Shown here: piece by piece, positions 8,033 to 16,883 of the stretch
How the letters are laid out: each line of letters starts with the position of its first letter
Position numbering within the stretch: the stretch's first letter is position 1
NCBI RefSeq assembly: GCF_005311025.1
Contig: NZ_CP031747.1
Coordinates: 3,633,870-3,697,869 of the forward strand
Length of the DNA: 64,000 bases
Source of the DNA: Alcaligenes faecalis
Lineage (GTDB): Bacteria; Pseudomonadota; Gammaproteobacteria; Burkholderiales; Burkholderiaceae_B
Direction: 5' to 3'
Made by a program: the position numbers and the translations under genes
The notes under the pieces: generated by a model
Database searches by the model: none
What the model saw: only the letters and a program-made list of their open reading frames with translations
What the model was told of the DNA's origin: nothing

Positions 8033-10027
8033 TCAGGGCATCATCTCCAAAGGCACGGGATAAACGTCATCACGTGCATCCGCGCCTTCAGCCAAGGACA
8101 CCCAGCGATCCGCATCGGCGTTATAGCGCTCGTAGTGGCGCAACTTGGTGCTCAGATCGCGAATGAATTTCTCCTGGCTCAAGGCATCCCAGCTGGTCCA
8201 GGTATCTTCATCCAAAGTCAGCACCGCGCTTTGGTAAGGCAGATCTTCCAGGTACTCGCTCATCAGGCCCAGTTCGGCCAGCTTGGTGCCCTTTTCCTGT
8301 TTCAGGGTGCTGGGGTCCGCCCCCATCGCCGCTGCTACGGAACGCAAGCGGTTGAACATATCAGTGGGCGAGATCATGCCTTCATTAGCCGCATCCAGAA
8401 TCTGTTTGACCACATCGCTCAAGTCACTTAGTTGAGCTTTGGTCAGCAAGACACGGACGTCGGTTGTCGGGATGTTCTGGCGCACCAGATCACGGTCGCT
8501 GATCCAGGCATGGAACACTTCAGGCGCGGTGGTGCCCGTGGTTTTGCCCAAATACGCCAGGCGCATGGCATGGCCGATCAGCTCGGCGTCGGTCAGCATC
8601 TGGTCGGTGGTGGAGTCGCCGGTCTCCTGGGCACGCGCCGCACTGCCAATCGCATCCCCTCCCTGGTAAGCCACTTTGACCTGCTCGGTCAGCGCGGTCG
8701 CCAGATTATCGACCATCTTGCCGAACTGGTTCACGTCACCGGCATTAACCGGGTAGTACAGCGAGGTCTGTGTGCCACCGTAAGTGGACAGCTCTCGGTA
8801 CTGGTCTTCGGCCTTGGCATGGTTGTTCTTGCCCGATGGTGTCTTCAAATGCAGGGTGTAAATCGCCACACCGGGCTTGGCCGCTTCAATACGCAGTTGC
8901 GGTGCGTCCAATCCGGTCGAAGAGTACTTGTTATTGCCTTCCAGCGCCCCGGCATCGGTAATCAGCACCACATAACGTGCGCCGAAATTGTTCCAGTTCA
9001 CCTTGTCCAGCGCTTCCAGCACGCCTGCGTAGGCATCTTCGTCATAAGCAACGGTGGATACCTTGGCCTGCTTCAAGTCCGACACTTTGGACAAGAAGTC
9101 CTCGCTACTGGTTACGGTATTAGGGTCCGCATATACATGCGTCAAATACTCGATCCCTGGCGCGGCTTCCATATTGGAGCGAAACGCGATCAGACCAAAC
9201 TTGACCTGATCGGACAAGCCCTGCTCTTCCACCTTGCTATAGACCTTGCGCACGGCCTCGCGGGTGCGATCAATGTAGGGGTCCATGGAAATGGTGGAGT
9301 CAATTACAAAGACCACGGCCGCACTAAAGCCCTTGATCTGGGACGTGCGTTGGGCAGCGTCCTGATCCTGGGTTTGCTCAGATTCTTGTTTGGCGGCTTC
9401 CGGCTCTTTTTGATCTGCGGTGTGCTTGGTGACAGACGCCACATTCAGCAAACGAGTACGGAAGCCGTTTTCAGTCATGACCTCTTCGCCACTCAAAACG
9501 GGCAAGAGGTAGAACTGTTCCTGCACATCCACAAAGTACTCGGGCTCTTGCGCCAATACGCCCTCTGTTTGCGCGTCCTTACGCAAAGCCTGGCGCATAG
9601 GGGCCACCAAAGTGGCCGGGTCTGGCGTGTCCAGCACTTTTTCCAGCAAGGCGCGATCCTTGAAAAACAGCATGCGATCGCGGTTGGCCGGATTGGTGAA
9701 GGCCAGGGTCAACTGCATTTTCCAGTCCACCGTGCAGGCCTTGTCCAGCCAACCTACGGTCTTGCCCTGGCTATCCGGGCCAACTTGCACGCGCTCTGCC
9801 CCGCCCTGCTCGGTACGCTGATAAATATAAAAGCGGCTGAACGCAGGAACCGGCTTGCCCTGCTGATCCGTTTCCGAAGAGAACAGGCGGCAGGACGGTG
9901 TGGTCAGAACACGTTGATACAGCGTCTTCTTGCCCTCTTGCAGCAAGGGAGCCGCGGCCTGTGCCTGGCTTGCGCCCAACAGGAGAGCACCAAGCAAACT
10001 GAATCGAACAAGGGGACGCATCATCAT
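8033..10027 (-). CDS. Exported von Willebrand factor A protein (srf operon)
   Basis: Protein of 664 residues with a cleavable signal (RPLVRFSLLGALLLGASQAQA). Residues 25-200 form an unassigned N-terminal domain with an SH3-like feel (QGKTVGWLDKACTVDW); a Gln/Glu-rich linker (205-230) precedes the vWA domain from about 233 with MIDAS DSTIS (243-247), and a helical C-terminal part follows. The vWA fold binds protein ligands through a divalent metal, and this one should act in the periplasm. ATGA overlap with the upstream gene; one base before the ABC ATPase gene. It is a second vWA protein in the same operon, and unlike the last gene it lacks a membrane anchor. Confidence 0.82.
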   Translation of the reverse strand: MMMRPLVRFSLLGALLLGASQAQAAAPLLQEGKKTLYQRVLTTPSCRLFSSETDQQGKPVPAFSRFYIYQRTEQGGAERVQVGPDSQGKTVGWLDKACTVDWKMQLTLAFTNPANRDRMLFFKDRALLEKVLDTPDPATLVAPMRQALRKDAQTEGVLAQEPEYFVDVQEQFYLLPVLSGEEVMTENGFRTRLLNVASVTKHTADQKEPEAAKQESEQTQDQDAAQRTSQIKGFSAAVVFVIDSTISMDPYIDRTREAVRKVYSKVEEQGLSDQVKFGLIAFRSNMEAAPGIEYLTHVYADPNTVTSSEDFLSKVSDLKQAKVSTVAYDEDAYAGVLEALDKVNWNNFGARYVVLITDAGALEGNNKYSSTGLDAPQLRIEAAKPGVAIYTLHLKTPSGKNNHAKAEDQYRELSTYGGTQTSLYYPVNAGDVNQFGKMVDNLATALTEQVKVAYQGGDAIGSAARAQETGDSTTDQMLTDAELIGHAMRLAYLGKTTGTTAPEVFHAWISDRDLVRQNIPTTDVRVLLTKAQLSDLSDVVKQILDAANEGMISPTDMFNRLRSVAAAMGADPSTLKQEKGTKLAELGLMSEYLEDLPYQSAVLTLDEDTWTSWDALSQEKFIRDLSTKLRHYERYNADADRWVSLAEGADARDDVYPVPLEMMP

Positions 10028-11076
10028 TGACTCAACTCCTGGAAGCGGGCCTTGGCTTGCGCGTTATCAGGCTCGGACAGCAAGACGGTTTCATACCAGT
10101 ATGCAGCGGTAGCAGGATTGGGCTTGCTAAAGCAGGTGTTGGCCTGGTGATCTTTGGGATCGTATTCACGGGCGTAAGCCATGGCAATTTTCACATCACC
10201 GGACTGTGCCTTGTTCACGTACAAACGCTGGGCCACGTCACACTGTTCCGCCTTTTTGGCTTCTTCGATCACGGCCAGCCATTGCTCGGAGGTTTTGCTC
10301 TCCTTGACGCACTCTTGCACAAATTGCAGGCCGGGACGGTCTGCCAACTTGTCCATGGTGCAATTGTCTGTTTCCACCACCGCAGGCCTGGACTCTGGAG
10401 CATCGGGCACGGCCGGGCTGTCGTCCTTGGCGGATTGGCTGTAGAACCAGTAGCCTGCTGCGCCTGCCAGAATCAACAAAAGAACAAGCAAGACGATCCA
10501 TTTGGCCATGCCACCTTTTTTGGCGGGAGGCGCGACAGGAGCAACCGTCTCCTTTTTGGGAGCAGGTGCTTCTACCTTGACCGGCTCGGGCTCGGGCTCG
10601 GGCACAGGTTCCACCACCTCAACCACGGGCGGTGTTTCAACAACTGGCTCCGGAGCGGGAGGCTCGGGCGCAGCAACTGCCGGCATGGTCAATTCCATGG
10701 CCTGGGCATTGCCACCGGCCGTGGAAGGCAAGATCGCCTTGTCCAGCTTCAGCGGGCTGCGACCCAGCTCTTCGCCACTGCTATCGGCCAGAGTGATTTG
10801 ATACGCATCACTGGCATTGGCCAGCAGCGAATCCACAATGTCAGCGTTCAGCAGAACGGCAATACCTTCTTCATGCTCGGTCCAGCCTTGTTGCGGCAAC
10901 CAGCGCAAGGACGCATCCCAGCTTTGGGCCGAGTGCAAGTAATAGCTATTCTGACTGCGCTGAATGGCGATCGAGTATTCGCCCAGGTCCAGCTCTTCAT
11001 CCAGATCCCGCACATACAGACGAGCGCGGCCAGGGACCGCGGGCTCCAAAGCCTGCAAACTAAATCTTAATTTCAT
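10024..11076 (-). CDS. One-pass membrane protein with Pro-rich linker and periplasmic helical domain
   Basis: Protein of 350 residues without a signal peptide. A cytoplasmic N-terminal domain (1-130, beta-rich) is followed by a Pro/Glu/Val-rich linker (about 133-187), one membrane helix (193-212) and a periplasmic C-terminal domain with four Cys and TPR/Sel1-like helices ending WYETVLLSEPDNAQAKARFQELS. ATGA overlaps on both sides tie it to srfC and the vWA gene. No named family was recognised. By topology it could link the cytoplasmic SrfB/SrfC pair with periplasmic vWA proteins (inference). Confidence 0.78.
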   Translation of the reverse strand: MKLRFSLQALEPAVPGRARLYVRDLDEELDLGEYSIAIQRSQNSYYLHSAQSWDASLRWLPQQGWTEHEEGIAVLLNADIVDSLLANASDAYQITLADSSGEELGRSPLKLDKAILPSTAGGNAQAMELTMPAVAAPEPPAPEPVVETPPVVEVVEPVPEPEPEPVKVEAPAPKKETVAPVAPPAKKGGMAKWIVLLVLLLILAGAAGYWFYSQSAKDDSPAVPDAPESRPAVVETDNCTMDKLADRPGLQFVQECVKESKTSEQWLAVIEEAKKAEQCDVAQRLYVNKAQSGDVKIAMAYAREYDPKDHQANTCFSKPNPATAAYWYETVLLSEPDNAQAKARFQELSQ

Positions 11077-13652
11077 GCCACGCTCTTATCGGTAAATCGT
11101 TCCAGAATGCGTCCCAAAGCCTGATTCTGTTCCAGACTCAGTTCGCGGCCACCTTCATAACCGGCGTTATGCAAAGTGGTATGGGCCAAAGCGGCCAACC
11201 ATTGTTCAAAGAAAATTGCGCCGTGATCCTGGGGCTCTGCCGGCAGGACCGGCATGCCATCCTGGGCAAAGGCTTTGGGACTCTTGAAGAAGTCGTCGCT
11301 GCCGCCTTTCAGGTAGAACCAGGTCACAAACTCGCTGATCGTCATGGCCACATTGCAAACCTGGCGATCAGCCAGACGCTCACGACGCACACCGCTTTGG
11401 CGGCGCTTGGTCAACACAGCCAGCAATTTGTCACGCAAGGCCCAACGGTCCGAGGCCACAATCAGCTCTTCAACCAGGCTGGAGAGCAAGTCCACCGGCA
11501 TACGCAGCACGTTTTGGTTGGTACGACTGGCTGGCAGCTCGCGCAACTGGCTGACCCAGCTGCGGTACACCAGATCGGCGTACTGCTGCTCGAAGGGCTG
11601 CTCCTGGGTCAGAACGCCCGGCTCGTCCGGCTCGGACTTGCTGGAACCCAGGCTCAGGAACAGATCCCGCAAGGTATCTTGCGGCAGGTGCAGCGCAGCC
11701 AGCAGCTCGCCCACAATGGCGCGGTAAGCAGGCAGCTCCTCCCGGAACTGTTTGGCCAGGGCTTCCTTGACCACCGATTGCTGATCGCCGTCCTGGCTGT
11801 ACCAGGAATGCAGGGACTTCTTGACCAGGCTGTCATGCAAGCTGCGGAACTGTTCCTGCAAGCGCATCAGCTTGAAGTCCAGACCACCGATTTGAGCCAC
11901 ATACGCACGCAAACGCTGCATGCCGCCATCATTCAAGGCCAGCATGGCATCCCAGGCTTCGGCCGGATCGCTTAATTGCTGCGCCAGTAGCGGATTTTCA
12001 ATAAAGCTGCCACGCATGCGATCCATTTTGTCGGCCACGGATGCCGTAATGGATAGCTCCCGGCTTTCGGTGTCCAGATCAATAAAGGGTGTGGGCATGC
12101 CGGGCTTGCGCACCAGGAAGGTGTTGGAGAAGGGCTGATCCGGACGCCATTGCTGCAACCATTCGCAGTGGCCGAAACGCTCTTTGAAGCTCATCTTCAT
12201 CAGACCGTCCCAGCTGTCACGTACCTGGGCGTCGTCCTGAATCAGGGAGGCACCGATACGCTTGTCGAACATGGTGATGGCCCACATCAGACCCACTTTA
12301 CGGTTCTGGCGTTCCTGCGGCGTGGCACCCTGAGTGCGATGGACCCAGCGTGTCAGCACGGGCTCTACATCTTTCACATCGCTTTGCTTGTCCGAAGCGG
12401 TACACATGACCAGACCGTTCATTTCCTGCTGATCGGTATAGCGCTCAAACAGATAAGCCACCTTGCCACGCAGAATCAGTTGCGAGGCGGGGTTGCCGCC
12501 ACTGCTTTCCGACGCCGCACCGGCGTCCTGCACGGAGCGAATATTCAGGCGACCACGGTAACCGGGGAAATCCAGCAGATCGACCTTGTCCACGCCGCCG
12601 CCTTGGGTTTCACCAATCAGGGGGAAAGTCAGCTCCACCGTCAACGCCGCCAGATGAGCCAAAGGCACTTCCACCGCTTGGGCGGCAACGACGGGCTGGC
12701 CATCCTGTTCACGCACGGGCAAGACGCTCAGGCTTTTCTCCGTGGGGCTGCCCAGCGATTCGAGCACATCCACGTTCATGATGCTGTCTTGCTGCACAAA
12801 GCCATCGCCTTCGCGACGGATCAGCGCTGTCAGTGGTGCGTAAACCTTGCTGGGGTGACCCAGAGCCTGCAGCACTTTGGCCAGGCCGATATAAAGCTCG
12901 CTCAGCTCAGTCTGCTCGCCCCACAAGATGGAGAACAGCTGTGCCCGGTCTTCCAGACGCAAGGCAGGGGCCAGATTGATGACCTCCGGCCAGTACGTAC
13001 TGTCCAGCAAGCGAGTGGTATTGCCAAAGCTGCTGCGCACGTAGTCCCACAAGGACACGGCGTCATCGGCGCTCAAACCAGCATCATTGGCACCGGCACG
13101 GCTCTTTAGCGATTCGATCAGGGCCTTGATGCGGTCTGCGGCAAAGGTGTAGCCGATCTGTTCCTTGTCAAAGTCATTGAAATAACTGTTGACCAGGATT
13201 TTCACCATATCGACTTCAGAGAAAATCTGCAGTTCGACGGGATAGGCATCAGGGCCTGCGGTGGCATTGCGACTAAAGCGCGTTACCAGACCCGTAGCCT
13301 CCTTACCGCCCCCTGGCGGGTTCACGTGGCGCAGGAAGTCGATGGTTTCACCGCCGTAATTGGTTTCCAGACGGCCATTGCCACCCGCAGCAAGGCTGGA
13401 AATCAGATAAGACTTGCCCGCCTGCGACAGGCCAAAAAAGCCAATCGTCATGGGGCGGCCCGAGACCACACCCAGACTGCGGGCGGTATTGCGGGCACGG
13501 CGCAGTTCCAGCACCAGGCTATCGGCCTGTGCGTTCAGGCGTTGCGACGAAGCGCGCGCCTGCATCACCCAGTCAATCGCCTCTCCGGCACCTTGATATA
13601 CGTTCTGCCAGTCCTGGCACAAATCCTGCTGTAAGGTCGTCATGTCCATCAT
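11073..13652 (-). CDS. srfC: SrfC family protein, P-loop GTPase-like
   Basis: Protein of 859 residues matching the SrfC 'virulence factor' family named in Salmonella. The N-terminal part has a P-loop (GFFGLSQAGKSY, 71-82), a conserved Thr near 120 as possible switch I, DFPG (361-364) as the G3 motif, and TMFDKR (460-465) as a possible G4 motif. The remaining 400 residues are mostly helical, as in dynamin-like or large GTPases. No signal or membrane helix, so cytoplasmic. Overlaps srfB (ATGA) and the next gene (ATGA). GTP rather than ATP use is inferred from motif order. Biochemical role unknown. Confidence 0.85.
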   Translation of the reverse strand: MMDMTTLQQDLCQDWQNVYQGAGEAIDWVMQARASSQRLNAQADSLVLELRRARNTARSLGVVSGRPMTIGFFGLSQAGKSYLISSLAAGGNGRLETNYGGETIDFLRHVNPPGGGKEATGLVTRFSRNATAGPDAYPVELQIFSEVDMVKILVNSYFNDFDKEQIGYTFAADRIKALIESLKSRAGANDAGLSADDAVSLWDYVRSSFGNTTRLLDSTYWPEVINLAPALRLEDRAQLFSILWGEQTELSELYIGLAKVLQALGHPSKVYAPLTALIRREGDGFVQQDSIMNVDVLESLGSPTEKSLSVLPVREQDGQPVVAAQAVEVPLAHLAALTVELTFPLIGETQGGGVDKVDLLDFPGYRGRLNIRSVQDAGAASESSGGNPASQLILRGKVAYLFERYTDQQEMNGLVMCTASDKQSDVKDVEPVLTRWVHRTQGATPQERQNRKVGLMWAITMFDKRIGASLIQDDAQVRDSWDGLMKMSFKERFGHCEWLQQWRPDQPFSNTFLVRKPGMPTPFIDLDTESRELSITASVADKMDRMRGSFIENPLLAQQLSDPAEAWDAMLALNDGGMQRLRAYVAQIGGLDFKLMRLQEQFRSLHDSLVKKSLHSWYSQDGDQQSVVKEALAKQFREELPAYRAIVGELLAALHLPQDTLRDLFLSLGSSKSEPDEPGVLTQEQPFEQQYADLVYRSWVSQLRELPASRTNQNVLRMPVDLLSSLVEELIVASDRWALRDKLLAVLTKRRQSGVRRERLADRQVCNVAMTISEFVTWFYLKGGSDDFFKSPKAFAQDGMPVLPAEPQDHGAIFFEQWLAALAHTTLHNAGYEGGRELSLEQNQALGRILERFTDKSVA

Positions 13653-16600
13653 TTGAGCACTACGCTCCCGCTATCGAGCCAATATGGAGAATCACCCAGG
13701 CCTGCTTCCAGCATGGTGTTGAGCTGGATACGGACGGCCCCTTTGGACACGCCACTCAATTTGAAGTCTCGGGGTGCCGAGTTCTTGATCTTCAGACGAT
13801 CGCTGATCAAACGGCGGCCTTGCCCACCTTGGGAAGCCTTATCCACCATCAAGGTCACTTCCATGGATGGCAGTTGGCCATCGTCGTCGGGCGCATCGGC
13901 CATCTGACGACGCACCTTTTCGTTCAAGTGCAGGTAGTACAAGGGCGAAGCGGGCCAGCGCTCCACATCCAGCTGTCGGTAACCCAGGCGCAGGTAACTG
14001 CCCTGCATCAAGAGGTGATAACCGTCCGAGTCTTCGCTGCTGACGCTCTCCAGCGTCACCATTTCCTCGCGGGTATCGGGGTCCATCTGGAGCACGTCCT
14101 TGTAGACGATGTCCTGATCCTTGATCTGATTATTGGAGTCAATAATCCCGATGTGGCGCAGGGTAGAACGCGGACGCAGATTCGATACTTTGAAATTGAA
14201 CTGGTCAATATTCATGTTGTAGCAAAGCAGGCACAACATGGCGCCCACCGAGGCCGTGCTCTTGGGATCGTCGATCCGACCATTAGTATGGAAGGGATAC
14301 CAGCTACCCGTGCGGTAATTGTGCAAAGGCAGCAAACGCGCCGGCGATACCGGCATTTGCGAGCGCATATAGGCCTGGACACCCGGCAGACGCGAAGGAC
14401 GTCCGGCCATCAGCACAATGTCGCAATCGTAGTAGTTCAGCACCTCACTGAAGGCGCGCAAGGGGTCGTTGATATTCAAGGAACCGCTGACCAGACCTTG
14501 ATGCAAATGAGCCAGATCAAAAGGCTGTTCAACCTTGGCCAACTCCAGGTCGACGCGTTGACCGGCATGTTTGTGCAGCTCGTCCAGAACGTACTGAACG
14601 ACCTTGCTGGAGACTCGTGGCAAAGCATCCGCCGAACCTGCCGAAGCATGGGACAGCGGTGCATTGGCCTGATCGACCTGCAAGTGCTCGAACTCCAGCA
14701 GTTCGCCCCACGGCAAGGACTGGACGGCGCGCGGGTCTTCATGCGGATCGTAGGCTTCGTAGCGTTTCAGGAACTCCAGGCCCAATGGTACAAAAACCTG
14801 CAGGGCCAGTTGCTGACGCAAAACGGCTTTATCAGCATCGGCCTTTTCATTGCCACACAGTCGCGACAAGAACACATCCGTGTCTTCCACACCCGCATGG
14901 CTCAAGGCGTCTTCAAAAGCAGGCAGCACATAACGCTGAATGACGTCCAGCAAGATGTCATCCCCAGCCACGCGGAAACTGTCGCGGAAACGCTGCTTGG
15001 GCGAGATGGTCAGATTGCTGCCACCGCCCGCCCCTGCCGGGCGACGCAAGGTGTAGTCACTGATCACGATATCGGTGGTACCGCCACCAATATCAATAAT
15101 GCCTATTGTCAGTGTTTCCCGATCTTCCTTGTAGGGAGCGGCAACCGCGTCAAAGAACTCGTCAGCATGGCCAGCAAAGTTCTGGGTAATTTCGGTAAAC
15201 AGGTAGACCAGTTGAGAGCTGGTGGCTTCGTCCCACTCCACCCGGAACTCGGGCAGAGGCACAAGCAGGTTCTCCGGCATGCGGCCCGACTCGGAAGGCT
15301 CCAGACCATAAGGGTCTTCTTCGCCTTGATACCAGTCCATGCTGGTCCACAGCAAACCAATGGCCTGACGCAAACGCTCTGCCAGCAGGCTGCGCTCTAC
15401 CAGCGGCATGCCGGGCGGCACGGTCAGAACGATATTACTCAAGCGACGTGGCTTGTTGGAGTGACCTTGGCGTACTCGCTGGGCCGGGCTGTTGATTTGC
15501 AGCAGCGCCTGGGCCAGCACCTCGGTCAGCATGAAGGTCATGACCGAACTGCGTGAATAGAAAGGCTCGAACACCGGCAGACGATCGGCTTCGTCCAGGG
15601 TGTACAGGGCTTCGCCACGCTCGTCGATATGCAGGGAGAACGGTGCCGCCAGGGCACGCGGTTCTGCATCGGAGCGGTCGTACTGCTGGCTGAACCGCCA
15701 GCCGTGCTTGTATTCGTTTTCGTCCCACAAGTAACGCTTGGGGCTGGACAGCCCGGTCGTGCCCTCGGTGCCGCGACGGCGGGCAGCCAGACGCGCTGCC
15801 TCATCCCCGACACGCACTAAAGTGGGCCAGGAAAAGGCGGTGGGGCGTCCGCTTTTCAGGGACAAGTGGTTCTTGCCAAAATCCGTCTGCGCAAACTCCA
15901 CGCGACTTTCAAAAGGCTTGCTGTACACCTGATGCGGATGAGACAAGTCCCGCAGTTGCAGCACATAGTTCTGCCGCAAGCCGGAATCGTCCTGACCGTG
16001 GTTTTCAATCAGAATCCCGCAAGTGCGCGAATTCCCCACGTCCAGCACCAGATCCACAGGAATGACCTGCTCACTTTGCCAGTTAGCGGCCAGCACCTTG
16101 ATGTCCGGCAGACGCACCCAGGCCTCGGAGCGGCCATCCACGCACTCATGCGGTGGGGCGAACAGGCTGAGCAAATTCAGGAAATGCAGCTGTGCCGAGT
16201 GCAAGGCGCTGACATCTTCACCAAAATCGATGTTGCGCGTTTTATTGACGTTGTCTTTATAGACTTCCAGCAACCATTCCTGCACCCAGTCACGGTTCAG
16301 GAACCAGTCCATATGGGCGCTGTCGCAGGCAATGCGGAACAAGGCCCCGGCATTGATATCTTCACGCAAGGGGGCCAGGTAAGCCGCGCCCTCGGTCAGG
16401 TCCACCACGCTGGTATCGCAGGCAAGCGTAATTCGGTGCGTATTGCCGTCGCGATCAGGCGTTTCCAGGCGCACCACGCGCAGGCGACTCCAACTGGCCG
16501 GGCCATGGTCAAAGCGATGCGGCGCCACAAAGCGCACATAGGGCACAGGCAGCCACAGGCCATCGAACAGGTCCAGGGTACGGCTCAGGGAGACATCGCA

Positions 16601-16867
16601 TTCCTGATCATTGCGGCCACCGCCCTGGTACACCCCAACCTCGCCTTCGGGCTGATGGAACAGGGTTTGCTCCTGACCAAACTGCAAGCCTTCAAACAGA
16701 AAGCGCCAGTTCTGGCCGTTCGTGCTGAAGAAAGAATGGTTCAAGGTGCCCAGCTTCTTGCTGCCCACAGTGGGAGCATTGATGTCAAAACCAAAGTCCA
16801 TGAACTGGACTCCGGTGTTTTCAATCAAGGTAACCAAGCCATCGTGTTTGAGTAATTCAGGCAACAT
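13649..16867 (-). CDS. srfB: SrfB family protein, Hsp70/actin-like ATPase fold
   Basis: About 1072 residues from ATG 16867; TTG at 16876 would add three. The N-terminus (TLIENTGVQFMDFGF) is typical of SrfB. In the longer-frame numbering the ASKHA nucleotide motifs are visible: phosphate 1 LVLDVGNSRTCGILIE (276-291), phosphate 2 IIDIGGGTTDIVISD (593-607) and adenosine motif VLMAGRPSRLPGV (821-833), with NIVLTVPPG between them as in Hsp70 proteins. No signal peptide, so a cytoplasmic ATPase, perhaps a chaperone-like or filament-forming motor for the srf complex. Overlaps srfC by ATGA. Family is confident; ATPase activity is predicted. Confidence 0.88.
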   Translation of the reverse strand: MLPELLKHDGLVTLIENTGVQFMDFGFDINAPTVGSKKLGTLNHSFFSTNGQNWRFLFEGLQFGQEQTLFHQPEGEVGVYQGGGRNDQECDVSLSRTLDLFDGLWLPVPYVRFVAPHRFDHGPASWSRLRVVRLETPDRDGNTHRITLACDTSVVDLTEGAAYLAPLREDINAGALFRIACDSAHMDWFLNRDWVQEWLLEVYKDNVNKTRNIDFGEDVSALHSAQLHFLNLLSLFAPPHECVDGRSEAWVRLPDIKVLAANWQSEQVIPVDLVLDVGNSRTCGILIENHGQDDSGLRQNYVLQLRDLSHPHQVYSKPFESRVEFAQTDFGKNHLSLKSGRPTAFSWPTLVRVGDEAARLAARRRGTEGTTGLSSPKRYLWDENEYKHGWRFSQQYDRSDAEPRALAAPFSLHIDERGEALYTLDEADRLPVFEPFYSRSSVMTFMLTEVLAQALLQINSPAQRVRQGHSNKPRRLSNIVLTVPPGMPLVERSLLAERLRQAIGLLWTSMDWYQGEEDPYGLEPSESGRMPENLLVPLPEFRVEWDEATSSQLVYLFTEITQNFAGHADEFFDAVAAPYKEDRETLTIGIIDIGGGTTDIVISDYTLRRPAGAGGGSNLTISPKQRFRDSFRVAGDDILLDVIQRYVLPAFEDALSHAGVEDTDVFLSRLCGNEKADADKAVLRQQLALQVFVPLGLEFLKRYEAYDPHEDPRAVQSLPWGELLEFEHLQVDQANAPLSHASAGSADALPRVSSKVVQYVLDELHKHAGQRVDLELAKVEQPFDLAHLHQGLVSGSLNINDPLRAFSEVLNYYDCDIVLMAGRPSRLPGVQAYMRSQMPVSPARLLPLHNYRTGSWYPFHTNGRIDDPKSTASVGAMLCLLCYNMNIDQFNFKVSNLRPRSTLRHIGIIDSNNQIKDQDIVYKDVLQMDPDTREEMVTLESVSSEDSDGYHLLMQGSYLRLGYRQLDVERWPASPLYYLHLNEKVRRQMADAPDDDGQLPSMEVTLMVDKASQGGQGRRLISDRLKIKNSAPRDFKLSGVSKGAVRIQLNTMLEAGLGDSPYWLDSGSVVLK

Positions 16868-16883
16868 AAGATTCAAGCACTCA

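Noticed and set aside
13529-15556. 675-residue plus-strand frame inside srfB
   Set aside because: Srf coding signal is on the other strand with clear ATPase motifs; the antisense product has no motif. Same holds for 8432-10030 and 51530-53104.
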